NCBI GenBank assembly: GCA_030425485.1
Contig: JAUIAM010000028.1
Span: forward strand, 1-46,099
Direction: 5' to 3'
Source of the DNA: Verrucomicrobiia bacterium
GTDB taxonomy: Bacteria > Verrucomicrobiota > Verrucomicrobiia > Opitutales > Cerasicoccaceae
Length of the DNA: 46,099 nucleotides
Shown here: positions 24,670-32,751 of the stretch, piece by piece
How positions within the stretch are numbered: position 1 is the stretch's first letter
Layout: each line of letters opens with the position of its first letter
Notes under the pieces: generated by a model
What the model saw: the letters and a program-made list of their open reading frames with translations, nothing else
Databases searched by the model: none
Told to the model about the DNA's origin: nothing
Made by a program: the position numbers and the translations under genes

Positions 24670-24783
24670 TCAGGCATTGAGAAGGAGATAAACTTGAAAG
24701 AGTAAGATGAAGATAATGATGGCCATAACGATGTATCGCATAGGCCAAGGCTGCTTTTGCTTGTCATTTGGTTCGTTTTGCAT
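24670..24783 (-). CDS. Candidate 37-aa single-helix membrane microprotein
   Basis: On the reverse strand an ATG at 24783 opens a 37-codon frame ending in TGA at 24670. The protein has a polar, charged start (MQNEPNDKQKQPWPMRY) and then one clear transmembrane helix (IVMAIIIFILLFQVYLLL) ending in NA. That arrangement is typical of small inner-membrane proteins, with the N-terminus probably in the cytosol. It is antisense to the gap after the CrtI-like gene. An ATG one codon earlier (24786) is also possible. No ribosome binding site is seen, but that is common in this window. I cannot assign a function. Confidence 0.42.
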   Translation of the reverse strand: MQNEPNDKQKQPWPMRYIVMAIIIFILLFQVYLLLNA

Positions 24784-24924
24784 CATTAGAAATTATTACT
24801 AAATCCCAGTTGTAGTACGGTCTTTTACCTCTGTAGGTGATCGACTATTTAGGCAATAAAAAGGCTTAATCTGGTTTGAAAATAGGCGATAACTAGGGTA
24901 GTCTACTTAGGCTGCTACCAATTC

Positions 24925-27669
24925 ATGAGTTCTTTTGGCGATAATCAATTGCTAGGTTTGGCAAAAGTCATGCCCTGGCCCTACCTCGTCTGCGACAGAG
25001 AGGGAAATATCGCATATGCAAATCGCCATTTTCAGCGTTTATTGGAGTCTGATCACGCCTTGGTAGAGGGTCCTCCCGTGACGGAGCTTTTCGAGTGTGC
25101 CGATGGTGGTTTGACGGTGACCGAGTCGCTGGAGCAAACGGTTCCCGGGCGCGCAAGCCATGGTAAGTGGCAGTTGGTCAACGCTTACGAAAAGCTGCTC
25201 TTCGAGGTCATGGTCGAGCAAGACCCGGACAATAAGGATTTTCTTTGGGTGATCGTGTTGGAAAACCCGGTGATCAATGACCAGATGGTGCTGGGGAGCC
25301 AGAGCGAGCTGCGCCTGTTGCAGATCCTCATGGACCACACCCTGGATTACGTTTACTTCCAGGACATCCGTGGGCATTTCATCATCGCCAACCGCGCCTT
25401 TCAGCGGCTGATCCGCACGCCGCACCCCGGCTACGAGATTGGCCGCAAGCTCAGCGATTTTGTCGATACGAAGACCGCCACCGCCTCGCAGGAGACGGAC
25501 CACGAGGTGCTCACCGCGCTCCAGCCGGTCATCAACAATGTCAACTACTTTCAGCTCAAGGACGGCCCGGGGCTGTGGCTCCAGTCGACCAAGATGCCGG
25601 TGTTTGACAACAGCCGTAAGCGGCTAGGTGTTGTTTGCGTGAGCCGCAACATCTCCGAGACGGTCGAGCACGAGAAAAAGCTGCGCGATGCCATGACGCG
25701 GGCCGAGCAGGCCAGCCGGGCCAAGAGCGACTTCCTGGCCAACATGAGCCACGAAATCCGCACCCCGATCAACGGCATCATCGGCATGGCCGAGCTTTCC
25801 CTCGATTCGGAGCTCGACCCCGAGCACGAGAAGTACGTGCAGACCATCCTCAATTGCAGCAATACCTTGCTCTCGCTCATTAACGACCTGCTCGATTTTT
25901 CCAAGATCGAGTCCGGTCAACTGGAGCTGGAGGAAATCAATTTCAACCTCGTGTCCACCATCGAGGAAACGCTCGACCAGTTCGTGGGCCAGACCCGCGA
26001 GAAGGGCATCGAGCTGGCCGCGCGGCTCGATCCAAAGCTCCCGGCGCACGTGCGCGGGGACCCTATCCGCTTCCGCCAAATCCTGAGCAACCTTATCAGC
26101 AATGCGGTAAAATTTACCGACGAGGGCGAGATCGTAGTCAGCGTCAATACGCTGCACAAAAAAGACGGCCTCATCCACATCCGGCTCTCCGTTGTCGATA
26201 CGGGGATCGGCATCCCCGAGTCGCGCCAGGCCGCGATATTCGACAGCTTTACTCAGGCCGATTCCTCCACCACACGCAAGTATGGTGGCACCGGACTGGG
26301 GCTTTCCATCTGTCGGCAGTTAGCGGAAAAGATGGGTGGAACGATTACTGTGAGCAGCGAGGTCAACCAGGGGTCGACCTTCCACGTGGAGCTCCCCCTG
26401 CGTGCGCTGCGCAAGCGTGAGATTTTGCCCCATAAGCAGCTCGACCAGCTCAAGGGCATGCGCGTGCTCGTCATCGACGACAACAAAACCAACCGCATGA
26501 TCCTCTCCGAGTTATGTCACAACTGGGGCTTTCAGCCCAGCGTGGCGGAGAGTGGCATGAAGGGCCTGGAAATGCTCGACCGCGCCGCGGCCGACGATGA
26601 GCCGTACCAGCTCGTTATGCTCGACCAGCAAATGCCCAGCCTGAGCGGGCTTGAGGTGGCCAGCTTGATCTTTAACCGCCCCAAGCTGGAAGACGTAAAG
26701 ACGATTTTGCTCTCCTCGTCCCTCAATCAGCAAGAGGCCATGCGTGCGAGCGAGCTGGGCATCGAGCGCTTCCTGTCCAAGCCGATCAAACAGTCGGTTT
26801 TGATGGAGGTGATTTTGGAGATGTTTGACCTGCCCATCCCGGACAGAGGCGGCCGTGTTTCACGCGTGACTGATACGCGCTCGCCCTTCCAGCGCGAAAC
26901 CAAGATCGCCATGACACCGCTCAAGGTGCTTCTGGCCGAGGACAACCCGATCAATCAGGAGGTCACCGTGCGTCGGCTTAAAAAGCTCGGGCACGAGGTC
27001 AGCGTGGTGGAAAACGGGCTGCTCGCCGTCGAGGCTGCCCAGAGCGTGCGCTTTGACCTGATCCTCATGGATGTCCAGATGCCCGAGATGGACGGCATCG
27101 AGGCCACACGGCGCATCCGCCAATTTGAAACCGACAAGAACTACCGGACGACGATTGTGGCCATGACGGCGCGCGCGATGTCCAGCGACGAAGCCCTCTG
27201 TCTGGAAGCGGGCATGGATGGCTACATTGCCAAGCCATTCCGTGCGACGAAGTTGCAGTCCGTTCTTGAGAATATTTCCTGCGCACGCTCAAGTGTGCTC
27301 ATGAGCGAAAGCCAGTCCGGCGATCCCTCTGATCTGGCCGCGCTCTTTGCTGAGGCGGATGAAGACGATCGAGACGACTTGCGCGCGGCGGCAGAGATTT
27401 TCCTGCAAAACTACAAGGCTGATCTGGCGCGCCTGAAAGAAGCCTGGGAATACGGCGAGTTTTCCGAGCTCAACCACCGCGCGCATAGTATCAAGGGTGG
27501 AGCCGCTATTTTCCAGGCCTATCGCCTGCGACATCTGGCCGAAAGCCTAGAACTGGCCGCGCTCAACTCCGAGGCGGAAAATATCTCGCAATTCATCCCG
27601 GCTATCGAGGCGGAGCTGGAGCGCTTTGCCCAGCAATTGCGGGACTTTCTCTCAACGGGAAAAGTTTAA
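24925..27669 (+). CDS. Hybrid histidine kinase: PAS-PAS-HisKA-HATPase-REC-REC-HPt
   Basis: A 914-aa soluble kinase with all parts of a multistep phosphorelay in one chain. Two PAS-like domains come first (about 10-110 and 125-245). The H-box SHEIRTPINGIIG has its His near 276. The ATPase has NLISNAVKF near 389, DTGIGIP and GGTGLGLSI. Receiver 1 (about 515-635) has VIDDN and MLDQQMP (Asp near 567). Receiver 2 (about 670-795) has LAEDNPINQE and LMDVQMPEMDG (Asp near 715). The C-terminal HPt has NHRAHSIKGGAAIF with its His near 853. It resembles ArcB/BarA-type kinases without membrane helices, so it should sense a cytosolic signal such as redox state or a bound cofactor. The output regulator is not adjacent. 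Confidence 0.92.
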   Translation: MSSFGDNQLLGLAKVMPWPYLVCDREGNIAYANRHFQRLLESDHALVEGPPVTELFECADGGLTVTESLEQTVPGRASHGKWQLVNAYEKLLFEVMVEQDPDNKDFLWVIVLENPVINDQMVLGSQSELRLLQILMDHTLDYVYFQDIRGHFIIANRAFQRLIRTPHPGYEIGRKLSDFVDTKTATASQETDHEVLTALQPVINNVNYFQLKDGPGLWLQSTKMPVFDNSRKRLGVVCVSRNISETVEHEKKLRDAMTRAEQASRAKSDFLANMSHEIRTPINGIIGMAELSLDSELDPEHEKYVQTILNCSNTLLSLINDLLDFSKIESGQLELEEINFNLVSTIEETLDQFVGQTREKGIELAARLDPKLPAHVRGDPIRFRQILSNLISNAVKFTDEGEIVVSVNTLHKKDGLIHIRLSVVDTGIGIPESRQAAIFDSFTQADSSTTRKYGGTGLGLSICRQLAEKMGGTITVSSEVNQGSTFHVELPLRALRKREILPHKQLDQLKGMRVLVIDDNKTNRMILSELCHNWGFQPSVAESGMKGLEMLDRAAADDEPYQLVMLDQQMPSLSGLEVASLIFNRPKLEDVKTILLSSSLNQQEAMRASELGIERFLSKPIKQSVLMEVILEMFDLPIPDRGGRVSRVTDTRSPFQRETKIAMTPLKVLLAEDNPINQEVTVRRLKKLGHEVSVVENGLLAVEAAQSVRFDLILMDVQMPEMDGIEATRRIRQFETDKNYRTTIVAMTARAMSSDEALCLEAGMDGYIAKPFRATKLQSVLENISCARSSVLMSESQSGDPSDLAALFAEADEDDRDDLRAAAEIFLQNYKADLARLKEAWEYGEFSELNHRAHSIKGGAAIFQAYRLRHLAESLELAALNSEAENISQFIPAIEAELERFAQQLRDFLSTGKV

Positions 27670-27707
27670 CTTGCGCGTCCGGGGTGCCCTTGCTTGCCTT
27701 GGTGCAT

Positions 27708-28001
27708 ATGGGGCAGAGCGCAAACCCGCTAACACTACCAGAGACCAGTACCGAGACGCAGGAGGAAATGCCCTGGCAGGTCGTGGTGCTCAACGATCCG
27801 GTCAACCTGATGAGTTATGTGGTCATGGTGTTTCGCCGGGTCTTTGGCTATGATGAAGCCCGCGCCCAGCGTCACATGCTCGAAGTCCACGAGGAGGGCC
27901 GATCCATCCTCTGGAGCGGTGAGCGCGAGAAGGCGGAGAACTTTGTCTACCAGTTGCAAGAGTGGCAACTCAACGCACGGCTCCAGCAGGCCACGGAATA
28001 A
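27708..28001 (+). CDS. clpS: ATP-dependent Clp protease adaptor ClpS
   Basis: A 97-aa adaptor that delivers N-degron substrates to ClpA/ClpC. The core matches the family: PWQVVVLNDPVNLMSYVVMVF, where the NDPVN and following Met form the N-degron pocket, then RAQRHMLEVHEEGRSILWSG and EKAENFVYQLQEWQL. ClpS more often has a TPM or TTM in the LNDDxTPM region. Here it is NDPVNLM, the form found in actinobacterial and other ClpS proteins with ClpC. The N-terminal ~30 residues are flexible and Thr/Glu-rich, as expected. I use the ATG at 27708. The DUF2017-like gene begins 33 bp after the stop. Confidence 0.88.
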   Translation: MGQSANPLTLPETSTETQEEMPWQVVVLNDPVNLMSYVVMVFRRVFGYDEARAQRHMLEVHEEGRSILWSGEREKAENFVYQLQEWQLNARLQQATE

Positions 28002-28034
28002 GCCGTTGTTTTCCCGTTGCGCCGGGGCGGGGCA

Positions 28035-28514
28035 ATGGCGTTTAATTTGCACCGGATGCCTACCGTCTACGTTAAGCTCAACCCTGTGTTTTTGCACGTC
28101 TTTACCGAACTGGTGGAGAAGCTCGCCAGCCATGTGTCGCTTCAACTCTCCGTGCCCATGGATGGCCCGGAGCTGGACGATGAGGACATGCTGGCGGCCT
28201 GGCAGGAGGGACTGATCGAGACGGTGCGCGGGGACTGCGATCAGCTCCTGCATCTGCTCAGGGATAGCGGATTGGGCGAGCGCCCGGTTAAGCTGGGCGA
28301 GGACGAGGCCATTCGTGTACTAAGGGCGTGCTCAGCCGTGCGACTAAAAATTCAGCAGCGTTTTCTGCTGAAATTTTCCGACGAGGTGCTGGAGACTATC
28401 GGGCTGGACATCAGCACGCTCAGCCCAGAGCTCCAGCGAGTCTACGGCTGCTACGTCTTCCTGGCTGAGATGCAGGAGACACTCGTCGAGCAATTAGAAT
28501 CGCCGGAAGTGTGA
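28035..28514 (+). CDS. DUF2017-like helical protein, partner of ClpS
   Basis: A 159-aa mostly helical protein. Its N-terminal part (FLHVFTELVEKLASHVSLQL) and C-terminal helices (DEAIRVLRACSAVRLKIQQR, then YVFLAEMQETLVEQLE) resemble DUF2017, a family that in Actinobacteria is very often encoded directly after clpS. Gene order here is the same, with 33 bp between the genes. No catalytic motif is visible. A role in Clp proteolysis, for instance as a regulator of ClpS, is inferred only from neighbourhood. GGGCGGGGC lies before the ATG at 28035 and may serve as a ribosome binding site. Confidence 0.65.
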   Translation: MAFNLHRMPTVYVKLNPVFLHVFTELVEKLASHVSLQLSVPMDGPELDDEDMLAAWQEGLIETVRGDCDQLLHLLRDSGLGERPVKLGEDEAIRVLRACSAVRLKIQQRFLLKFSDEVLETIGLDISTLSPELQRVYGCYVFLAEMQETLVEQLESPEV

Positions 28515-28526
28515 TCCCTGTAAACT

Positions 28527-28545
28527 GTATCGAAAATTTCGATAC
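28527..28545. terminator. Palindrome between convergent genes
   Basis: GTATCGAAA (28527-28535), A, TTTCGATAC (28537-28545): a perfect 19-nt palindrome 13 bases after the DUF2017-like stop and 16 bases before the gcvP stop. Its position fits a bidirectional terminator, though its loop would need to open for RNA folding. A protein-binding site is the alternative. Confidence 0.45.
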
Positions 28546-28560
28546 GGAATGAGTTGCGGC

Positions 28561-31521
28561 TTAAGCGTTGGCCAACTGGCTGCGCAGGGAGTCGGCAATC
28601 TCGGGAATGCTCATCGCGGCAAGCTCGGCCAGCGGGACGCGATCTGCGGGCAGCTCGGGCAGTGTCTCCAGGCGTTCGCTCAGGCAAAGGTCGCGGTTGG
28701 CCGCGACTTCGTCGATACGGGAGGTCGGGGTGGTCATCGGCGCGCGCTTGAGCAGCTCCGGGTCTTCGCGTAGGAGTTCCAGGATGGCCAGGGCGGCTTC
28801 GCCGAGACGGTCCAGCTCTGCGCGGGTGAAGCTCTCGGTCGGTTCAAACATAATGCCAAGCATCTCGGGCCAAGCCACGGTCGGCGCGTGGAAGCCGAAG
28901 TCGAGGAAGAGCTTGCCCAGACTGGGCATGATGGAAGTCTTGCTCAGTCCGGCGGCTTCGACCTTGGCAAAGTCGTCCGCCGTCAGCGTGAGGATAAACT
29001 CGTGCATGCGCGGGATGTTTGCCGTGCCCTTGGGCAGGGTATCGTACTGCCCACGTGTTTTCTCGAAAAGGTAGCGTGCGCTGAGTACGGCCATGGCCGC
29101 CATGCGTTGTACGCCGGGGCCACCGAGTCGCAGGAGATAAGTGTAGCAGCGAATCTTGTGGGCAAAATTACCCCAGTGGCGGTGGAAGGAGCCGATGGAT
29201 TTCTCCGGCGTGGCGGGCTCATAGCTACCGTCGGGACGCTTCAGGATTTGTGCGCCGGGCAGGTAGGGCAGGAGGCGTTCGCTGACGGCCACAATGGCGT
29301 CACCGGGGCCGCCGCCGCCATGCGGAATCGTCCAGGTCTTGTGGAGGTTGTTATGCACGGCGTCTACGCCCAGCTTACCGAGGTTTACCCAGCCGGCGAT
29401 GGCGTTCATGTTGGCGCCGTCCATGTAGACAAGGCCGCCGATGGCGTGGATTTTTTCCGCGATCTCGTGGAAGTGCTCTTCGTAGAGGCCGCTTGTGTTC
29501 GGGTTGGTAATCATGACCCCGGCGATGCGCTCGCCGTAAGTGCTGAGCACTTCCTCAAACTGCGCCATGTCCACCTTGCCGCGGTCATCGGATTCGAGGA
29601 AAACGATGCCGCCCTTGGGGGCGAGGCCGGGCTTGGCCGTGAAGCCTGCCATGGTCGCGGTGGCAAAGTTCGTACCGTGGGAGGAGCGCGGGATGAGGAT
29701 GACGTCGCGCTCGACAGCGGAGTTATCGCGGTGGTAGGCCTGGAAAAGTTTCAGTCCCACGAGCTCGCCCTGGGCTCCGGCCACGGGTTGCGTGGTCAGC
29801 CCGGCCAGCCCGGTGATTTTCTTAAACCACTCCTGAATGTCGTAGAGTACATGGAGGCAGCCCTGCACGTCTTCGACGGGGGCCTGCGGATGCGCCTGGG
29901 TAAAGCCCGGCAGCCCGGCAGCAGCATCGTTGACCAGCGGGTTGTACTTCATGGTGCAGGAGCCGAGCGGGTAGGGGTTGTCGTCCGGGCTCACGTTGAG
30001 GCCACCCAGCTTGTGGTAGTAGGCCAGGAGCTCCTCGTGCGAAAATGCGGGCAGGCCAACACGGTCAGCCCGCAAGAAGGTATCGGCGATTTCTGGCAGC
30101 GATGCCGCTTCACCGGCTTCAAACTGCGCAGCAAAAAAGGCGGTCAGCGCGGAGATGTCTTCGTGGCGATCGCTGAAGGAAAGCTTGAGCAGGTTGTCGT
30201 TACCTTTGACCCGGCCGCTCACGTCGATGCCTAGATGGAGTCCGGCCACGCGGCCTGCGGCGAGCAGGGTCTGTACAGGCTTATTCAGCTTGAGCGTGAA
30301 TTCGTTGTAGAACGCCGTTTGCGGGTAAAGCAGGTCAACGCCATCGAGGGCGCAGAGGGCCTTGGCCGCTTCGACTGCTGAGCTGCGGGCGGTGCGGGCA
30401 CTCGCGCTCATACCGTCTTCGCCACGGTCGAGGATGGCGGCTCCGGCCAGTGTGGCGAGAAAGGCCTGGTTCGAGCAAATGTTGGACGTGGCCTTGTCCT
30501 TGCGGATGTGCTGCTCGCGGGTGGACATGACGGCGACGCGCACGTCGCGTCCATCGTTGTCGCGGGCCTTGCCGATGAAGCGGCCCGGCGTGGCGCGCAC
30601 GTGGTTGGAAATGTCGCTGTTATGGCGTACGGCGAAAAGGCCGAGGCCGGGCCCGCCGAAGTTTGGCCCAATGGCCAGATGCTGGGCTTCGCCCACCAGG
30701 ATGTCTGCGCCCTTGGCCCCGTAGGCGGTCGGTGCCTTGAGTCCGCCCGTGGCCAGCAGCATGGGGTCGACCATGGCGATGACCAGTGCGCCGGAGGCGT
30801 GGATGAGATCGGTCAGGATGTCGACTTCTTCGAGCAGGCCGAGGTCGTTGATCTGGGGGAAGGCTACCGCGGCGAGCGAATCGCCTGCTTCGGTGATGAG
30901 GGCCTGGAGCGCCTCGTGGTCGAGCGTACCCGTCACTGCGCTGCGGGGAGCCCAGACGATCTTGATCTCGGTGTCGGCGATGAGGGTTTCCACCACGCGC
31001 TTGTCACCGGGATAAATGGCTTCGGAGATGATGACGGTGTCGGCCTTGCGCTTGAGGCGGATGGACGCACAGCCGCCTTCAAAGAGAGCGGTGGCGCGGT
31101 CGTAAAGGGAAGCGTTGACGGCCTCGAAGCCGGTCAGCATGTGCATGAGGCACTGGTAAATCCAGTGGCACACGAGCGTGCCCTGACTGCGCTCGGGTTG
31201 GTAGGGGGTGTAGGCGGTGGTCAGGTTACGGATAGCGGCGACCTTGTCCACGATGGGCATTTGCTTAAAGTGCGGCAGCCCGTCGCCGAGGTAGGATTCG
31301 CGGATGTTGTTTTCACCCGCGATCGCGCTCAGGCGCGGCAGGAGATTCTCGTGCGTTTCGGCCTCGGGGAGGTCGAGCGGGCCGTTAAACTTCACCGATT
31401 TCTCGATGTGCTGGTAAAGGCTTTGAAAGCTGTCAACGCCGACGGTGGCCATCATGGCGTCAATGTCAGCCTGGCTGGCGGGGATGTAATCGGGGGCGTG
31501 TTCGCGGTCGGTTTTGGGCAT
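28561..31521 (-). CDS. gcvP: Glycine dehydrogenase (decarboxylating), fused P protein
   Basis: A 986-aa PLP enzyme that decarboxylates glycine and passes the aminomethyl group to lipoyl-GcvH. The N-terminal half corresponds to the GcvPA subunit (YTPYQPERSQGT near 105, FEGGCASIRLKRK). The C-terminal half is GcvPB, with LGSCTMKYNP near 510, GVMITNPNTSGLYE, MDGANMNAI and the PLP lysine in NNLHKTWTIPHGGGGPG near residue 728. Two-subunit organisms encode these halves separately. Here they are fused, and the N-half looks like the two-subunit type. After the usual end (TTPTSRIDEVAANRD) there is an extra tail of about 40 residues. gcvT is divergent and 143 bp away. gcvH and lpd are not in the window. 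Confidence 0.94.
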   Translation of the reverse strand: MPKTDREHAPDYIPASQADIDAMMATVGVDSFQSLYQHIEKSVKFNGPLDLPEAETHENLLPRLSAIAGENNIRESYLGDGLPHFKQMPIVDKVAAIRNLTTAYTPYQPERSQGTLVCHWIYQCLMHMLTGFEAVNASLYDRATALFEGGCASIRLKRKADTVIISEAIYPGDKRVVETLIADTEIKIVWAPRSAVTGTLDHEALQALITEAGDSLAAVAFPQINDLGLLEEVDILTDLIHASGALVIAMVDPMLLATGGLKAPTAYGAKGADILVGEAQHLAIGPNFGGPGLGLFAVRHNSDISNHVRATPGRFIGKARDNDGRDVRVAVMSTREQHIRKDKATSNICSNQAFLATLAGAAILDRGEDGMSASARTARSSAVEAAKALCALDGVDLLYPQTAFYNEFTLKLNKPVQTLLAAGRVAGLHLGIDVSGRVKGNDNLLKLSFSDRHEDISALTAFFAAQFEAGEAASLPEIADTFLRADRVGLPAFSHEELLAYYHKLGGLNVSPDDNPYPLGSCTMKYNPLVNDAAAGLPGFTQAHPQAPVEDVQGCLHVLYDIQEWFKKITGLAGLTTQPVAGAQGELVGLKLFQAYHRDNSAVERDVILIPRSSHGTNFATATMAGFTAKPGLAPKGGIVFLESDDRGKVDMAQFEEVLSTYGERIAGVMITNPNTSGLYEEHFHEIAEKIHAIGGLVYMDGANMNAIAGWVNLGKLGVDAVHNNLHKTWTIPHGGGGPGDAIVAVSERLLPYLPGAQILKRPDGSYEPATPEKSIGSFHRHWGNFAHKIRCYTYLLRLGGPGVQRMAAMAVLSARYLFEKTRGQYDTLPKGTANIPRMHEFILTLTADDFAKVEAAGLSKTSIMPSLGKLFLDFGFHAPTVAWPEMLGIMFEPTESFTRAELDRLGEAALAILELLREDPELLKRAPMTTPTSRIDEVAANRDLCLSERLETLPELPADRVPLAELAAMSIPEIADSLRSQLANA

Positions 31522-31547
31522 TTTATGAGGGAATTGGCGCGGGAAAT

Positions 31548-31568
31548 ATTGTCAGACAATCAGACAAT
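31548..31568. promoter_or_regulatory. Candidate operator between gcvP and gcvT
   Basis: ATTGTC-A-GACAAT (31548-31560) is a perfect palindrome, directly followed by another CAGACAAT (31561-31568), which gives an 8-base direct repeat as well. It lies 27 bases upstream of the gcvP ATG in the divergent intergenic region. Shared control of the two glycine-cleavage genes is a reasonable inference. Confidence 0.45.
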
Positions 31569-31663
31569 CTAAATGGGCTCAGATGGCAACGCGAAAACAC
31601 AAAATGGGGGCAAAAAGCGGCAAGGTATTGCCAAGCGCCGACTTAGCGTCCAACTCTAGCGCC

Positions 31664-32749
31664 ATGTCCGAAATGATGCGCACGCCGTTATACGATTTTC
31701 ACGTTTCCTGCGGGGCCCGCATGGTGCCCTTTGCCGGCTGGGAGATGCCCGTGAGTTATGCTGGGATCATCGAGGAGCACAAAACCGTGCGCGAAGCCTG
31801 CGGGCTGTTCGACGTCTGCCACATGGGTGAATTCGAGGCCGTTGGGCCGCAGGTAGAGGCTTTTCTGGACCACGCGCTGACCAATCGCATCGCGGGTACG
31901 CCGAGCGGCAAGGCCGTCTACTCACCCCTGTGCTACGAGCATGGCGGCACGGTGGACGACCTCATCGTCTACCGCCGCAGCGAGACGGATTTTCTCATCG
32001 TGGTCAACGCCTCGAACATCGACAAGGACTTTGCCCACCTCAGCGCGCTGGCCAAGGACTTTGACGTCACACTCGAAAACCAATCCGACGAGACCGCACT
32101 GCTGGCCGTGCAAGGCCCCAAGGCCGTCGAGCTGCTGACCTCGCTGGCTCCCGCCGGAGCGACGCTGCCCAAGCGTTTCCGCCACACCGAGCTGCCGCTC
32201 GGGGGCATCCTCTGCCGCGTCAGCCGCACCGGTTACACGGGCGAGGACGGATTTGAAATTTTCTGCCCCGCGGTGGAGGCGGTTGCTTTGGCTGAAAAAC
32301 TGACGTCGGCGGGCGAGCCGCTCGGCGCGCAGTGGTGCGGACTCGGTGCGCGGGACAGCCTGCGGCTCGAAGCGGGATTTCCGCTCTACGGGCACGAGCT
32401 GAGCGAGGAGCTGTCGCCGATCCAGGCCGGGCTCGGCTGGGCGGTCAAGCTGGACAAGGCTGCCTTTGTCGGCAAGGACGCGCTCACGGCTCAGGCCGCG
32501 GACGAGGCACTGGAGCGCGTGTCGTTCTACACCCTGGAGGGACGCCGCATCGCCCGCGAAGGCACGCCCGTGCAGGACGCCAGCGGCGTGGAAGTGGGCC
32601 GGGTGCTCTCCGGCACGATGTCGCCCATGCTCGGCCAGCCAATCGGTTCGGCCCTGCTCAAGCCCGGCGGTGCGGAGCCCTACCAGGTCGACCTGCGCAA
32701 GCACACCGCTGAGCTCTCGCTGAAAAAGCCCCCACTGCACAAGGCGTAG
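31664..32749 (+). CDS. gcvT: Aminomethyltransferase (glycine cleavage T protein)
   Basis: A 361-aa protein that transfers the methylene group from aminomethyl-lipoyl-GcvH to tetrahydrofolate and releases ammonia. The N-terminal TPLYDFHVSCGARMVPFAGWEMPV is the family start. FDVCHMGEF, the catalytic Asp region in GGTVDDLIVYR near residue 101, SRTGYTGEDGFEIF near 188 and GLGARDSLRLEAGFPLYGHEL near 226 follow in order. I start at the ATG at 31664, giving the alignment expected for GcvT. The frame is open to an ATG at 31583, which would add 27 polar residues of no family match. The stop is two bases from the inverted-repeat arm beginning at 32752. Confidence 0.93.
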   Translation: MSEMMRTPLYDFHVSCGARMVPFAGWEMPVSYAGIIEEHKTVREACGLFDVCHMGEFEAVGPQVEAFLDHALTNRIAGTPSGKAVYSPLCYEHGGTVDDLIVYRRSETDFLIVVNASNIDKDFAHLSALAKDFDVTLENQSDETALLAVQGPKAVELLTSLAPAGATLPKRFRHTELPLGGILCRVSRTGYTGEDGFEIFCPAVEAVALAEKLTSAGEPLGAQWCGLGARDSLRLEAGFPLYGHELSEELSPIQAGLGWAVKLDKAAFVGKDALTAQAADEALERVSFYTLEGRRIAREGTPVQDASGVEVGRVLSGTMSPMLGQPIGSALLKPGGAEPYQVDLRKHTAELSLKKPPLHKA

Positions 32750-32751
32750 GT

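Noticed and set aside
31522-31663. Glycine riboswitch upstream of gcvT
   Set aside because: The gap is only about 140 bp, shared by two divergent genes, and I do not see the tandem aptamer layout.
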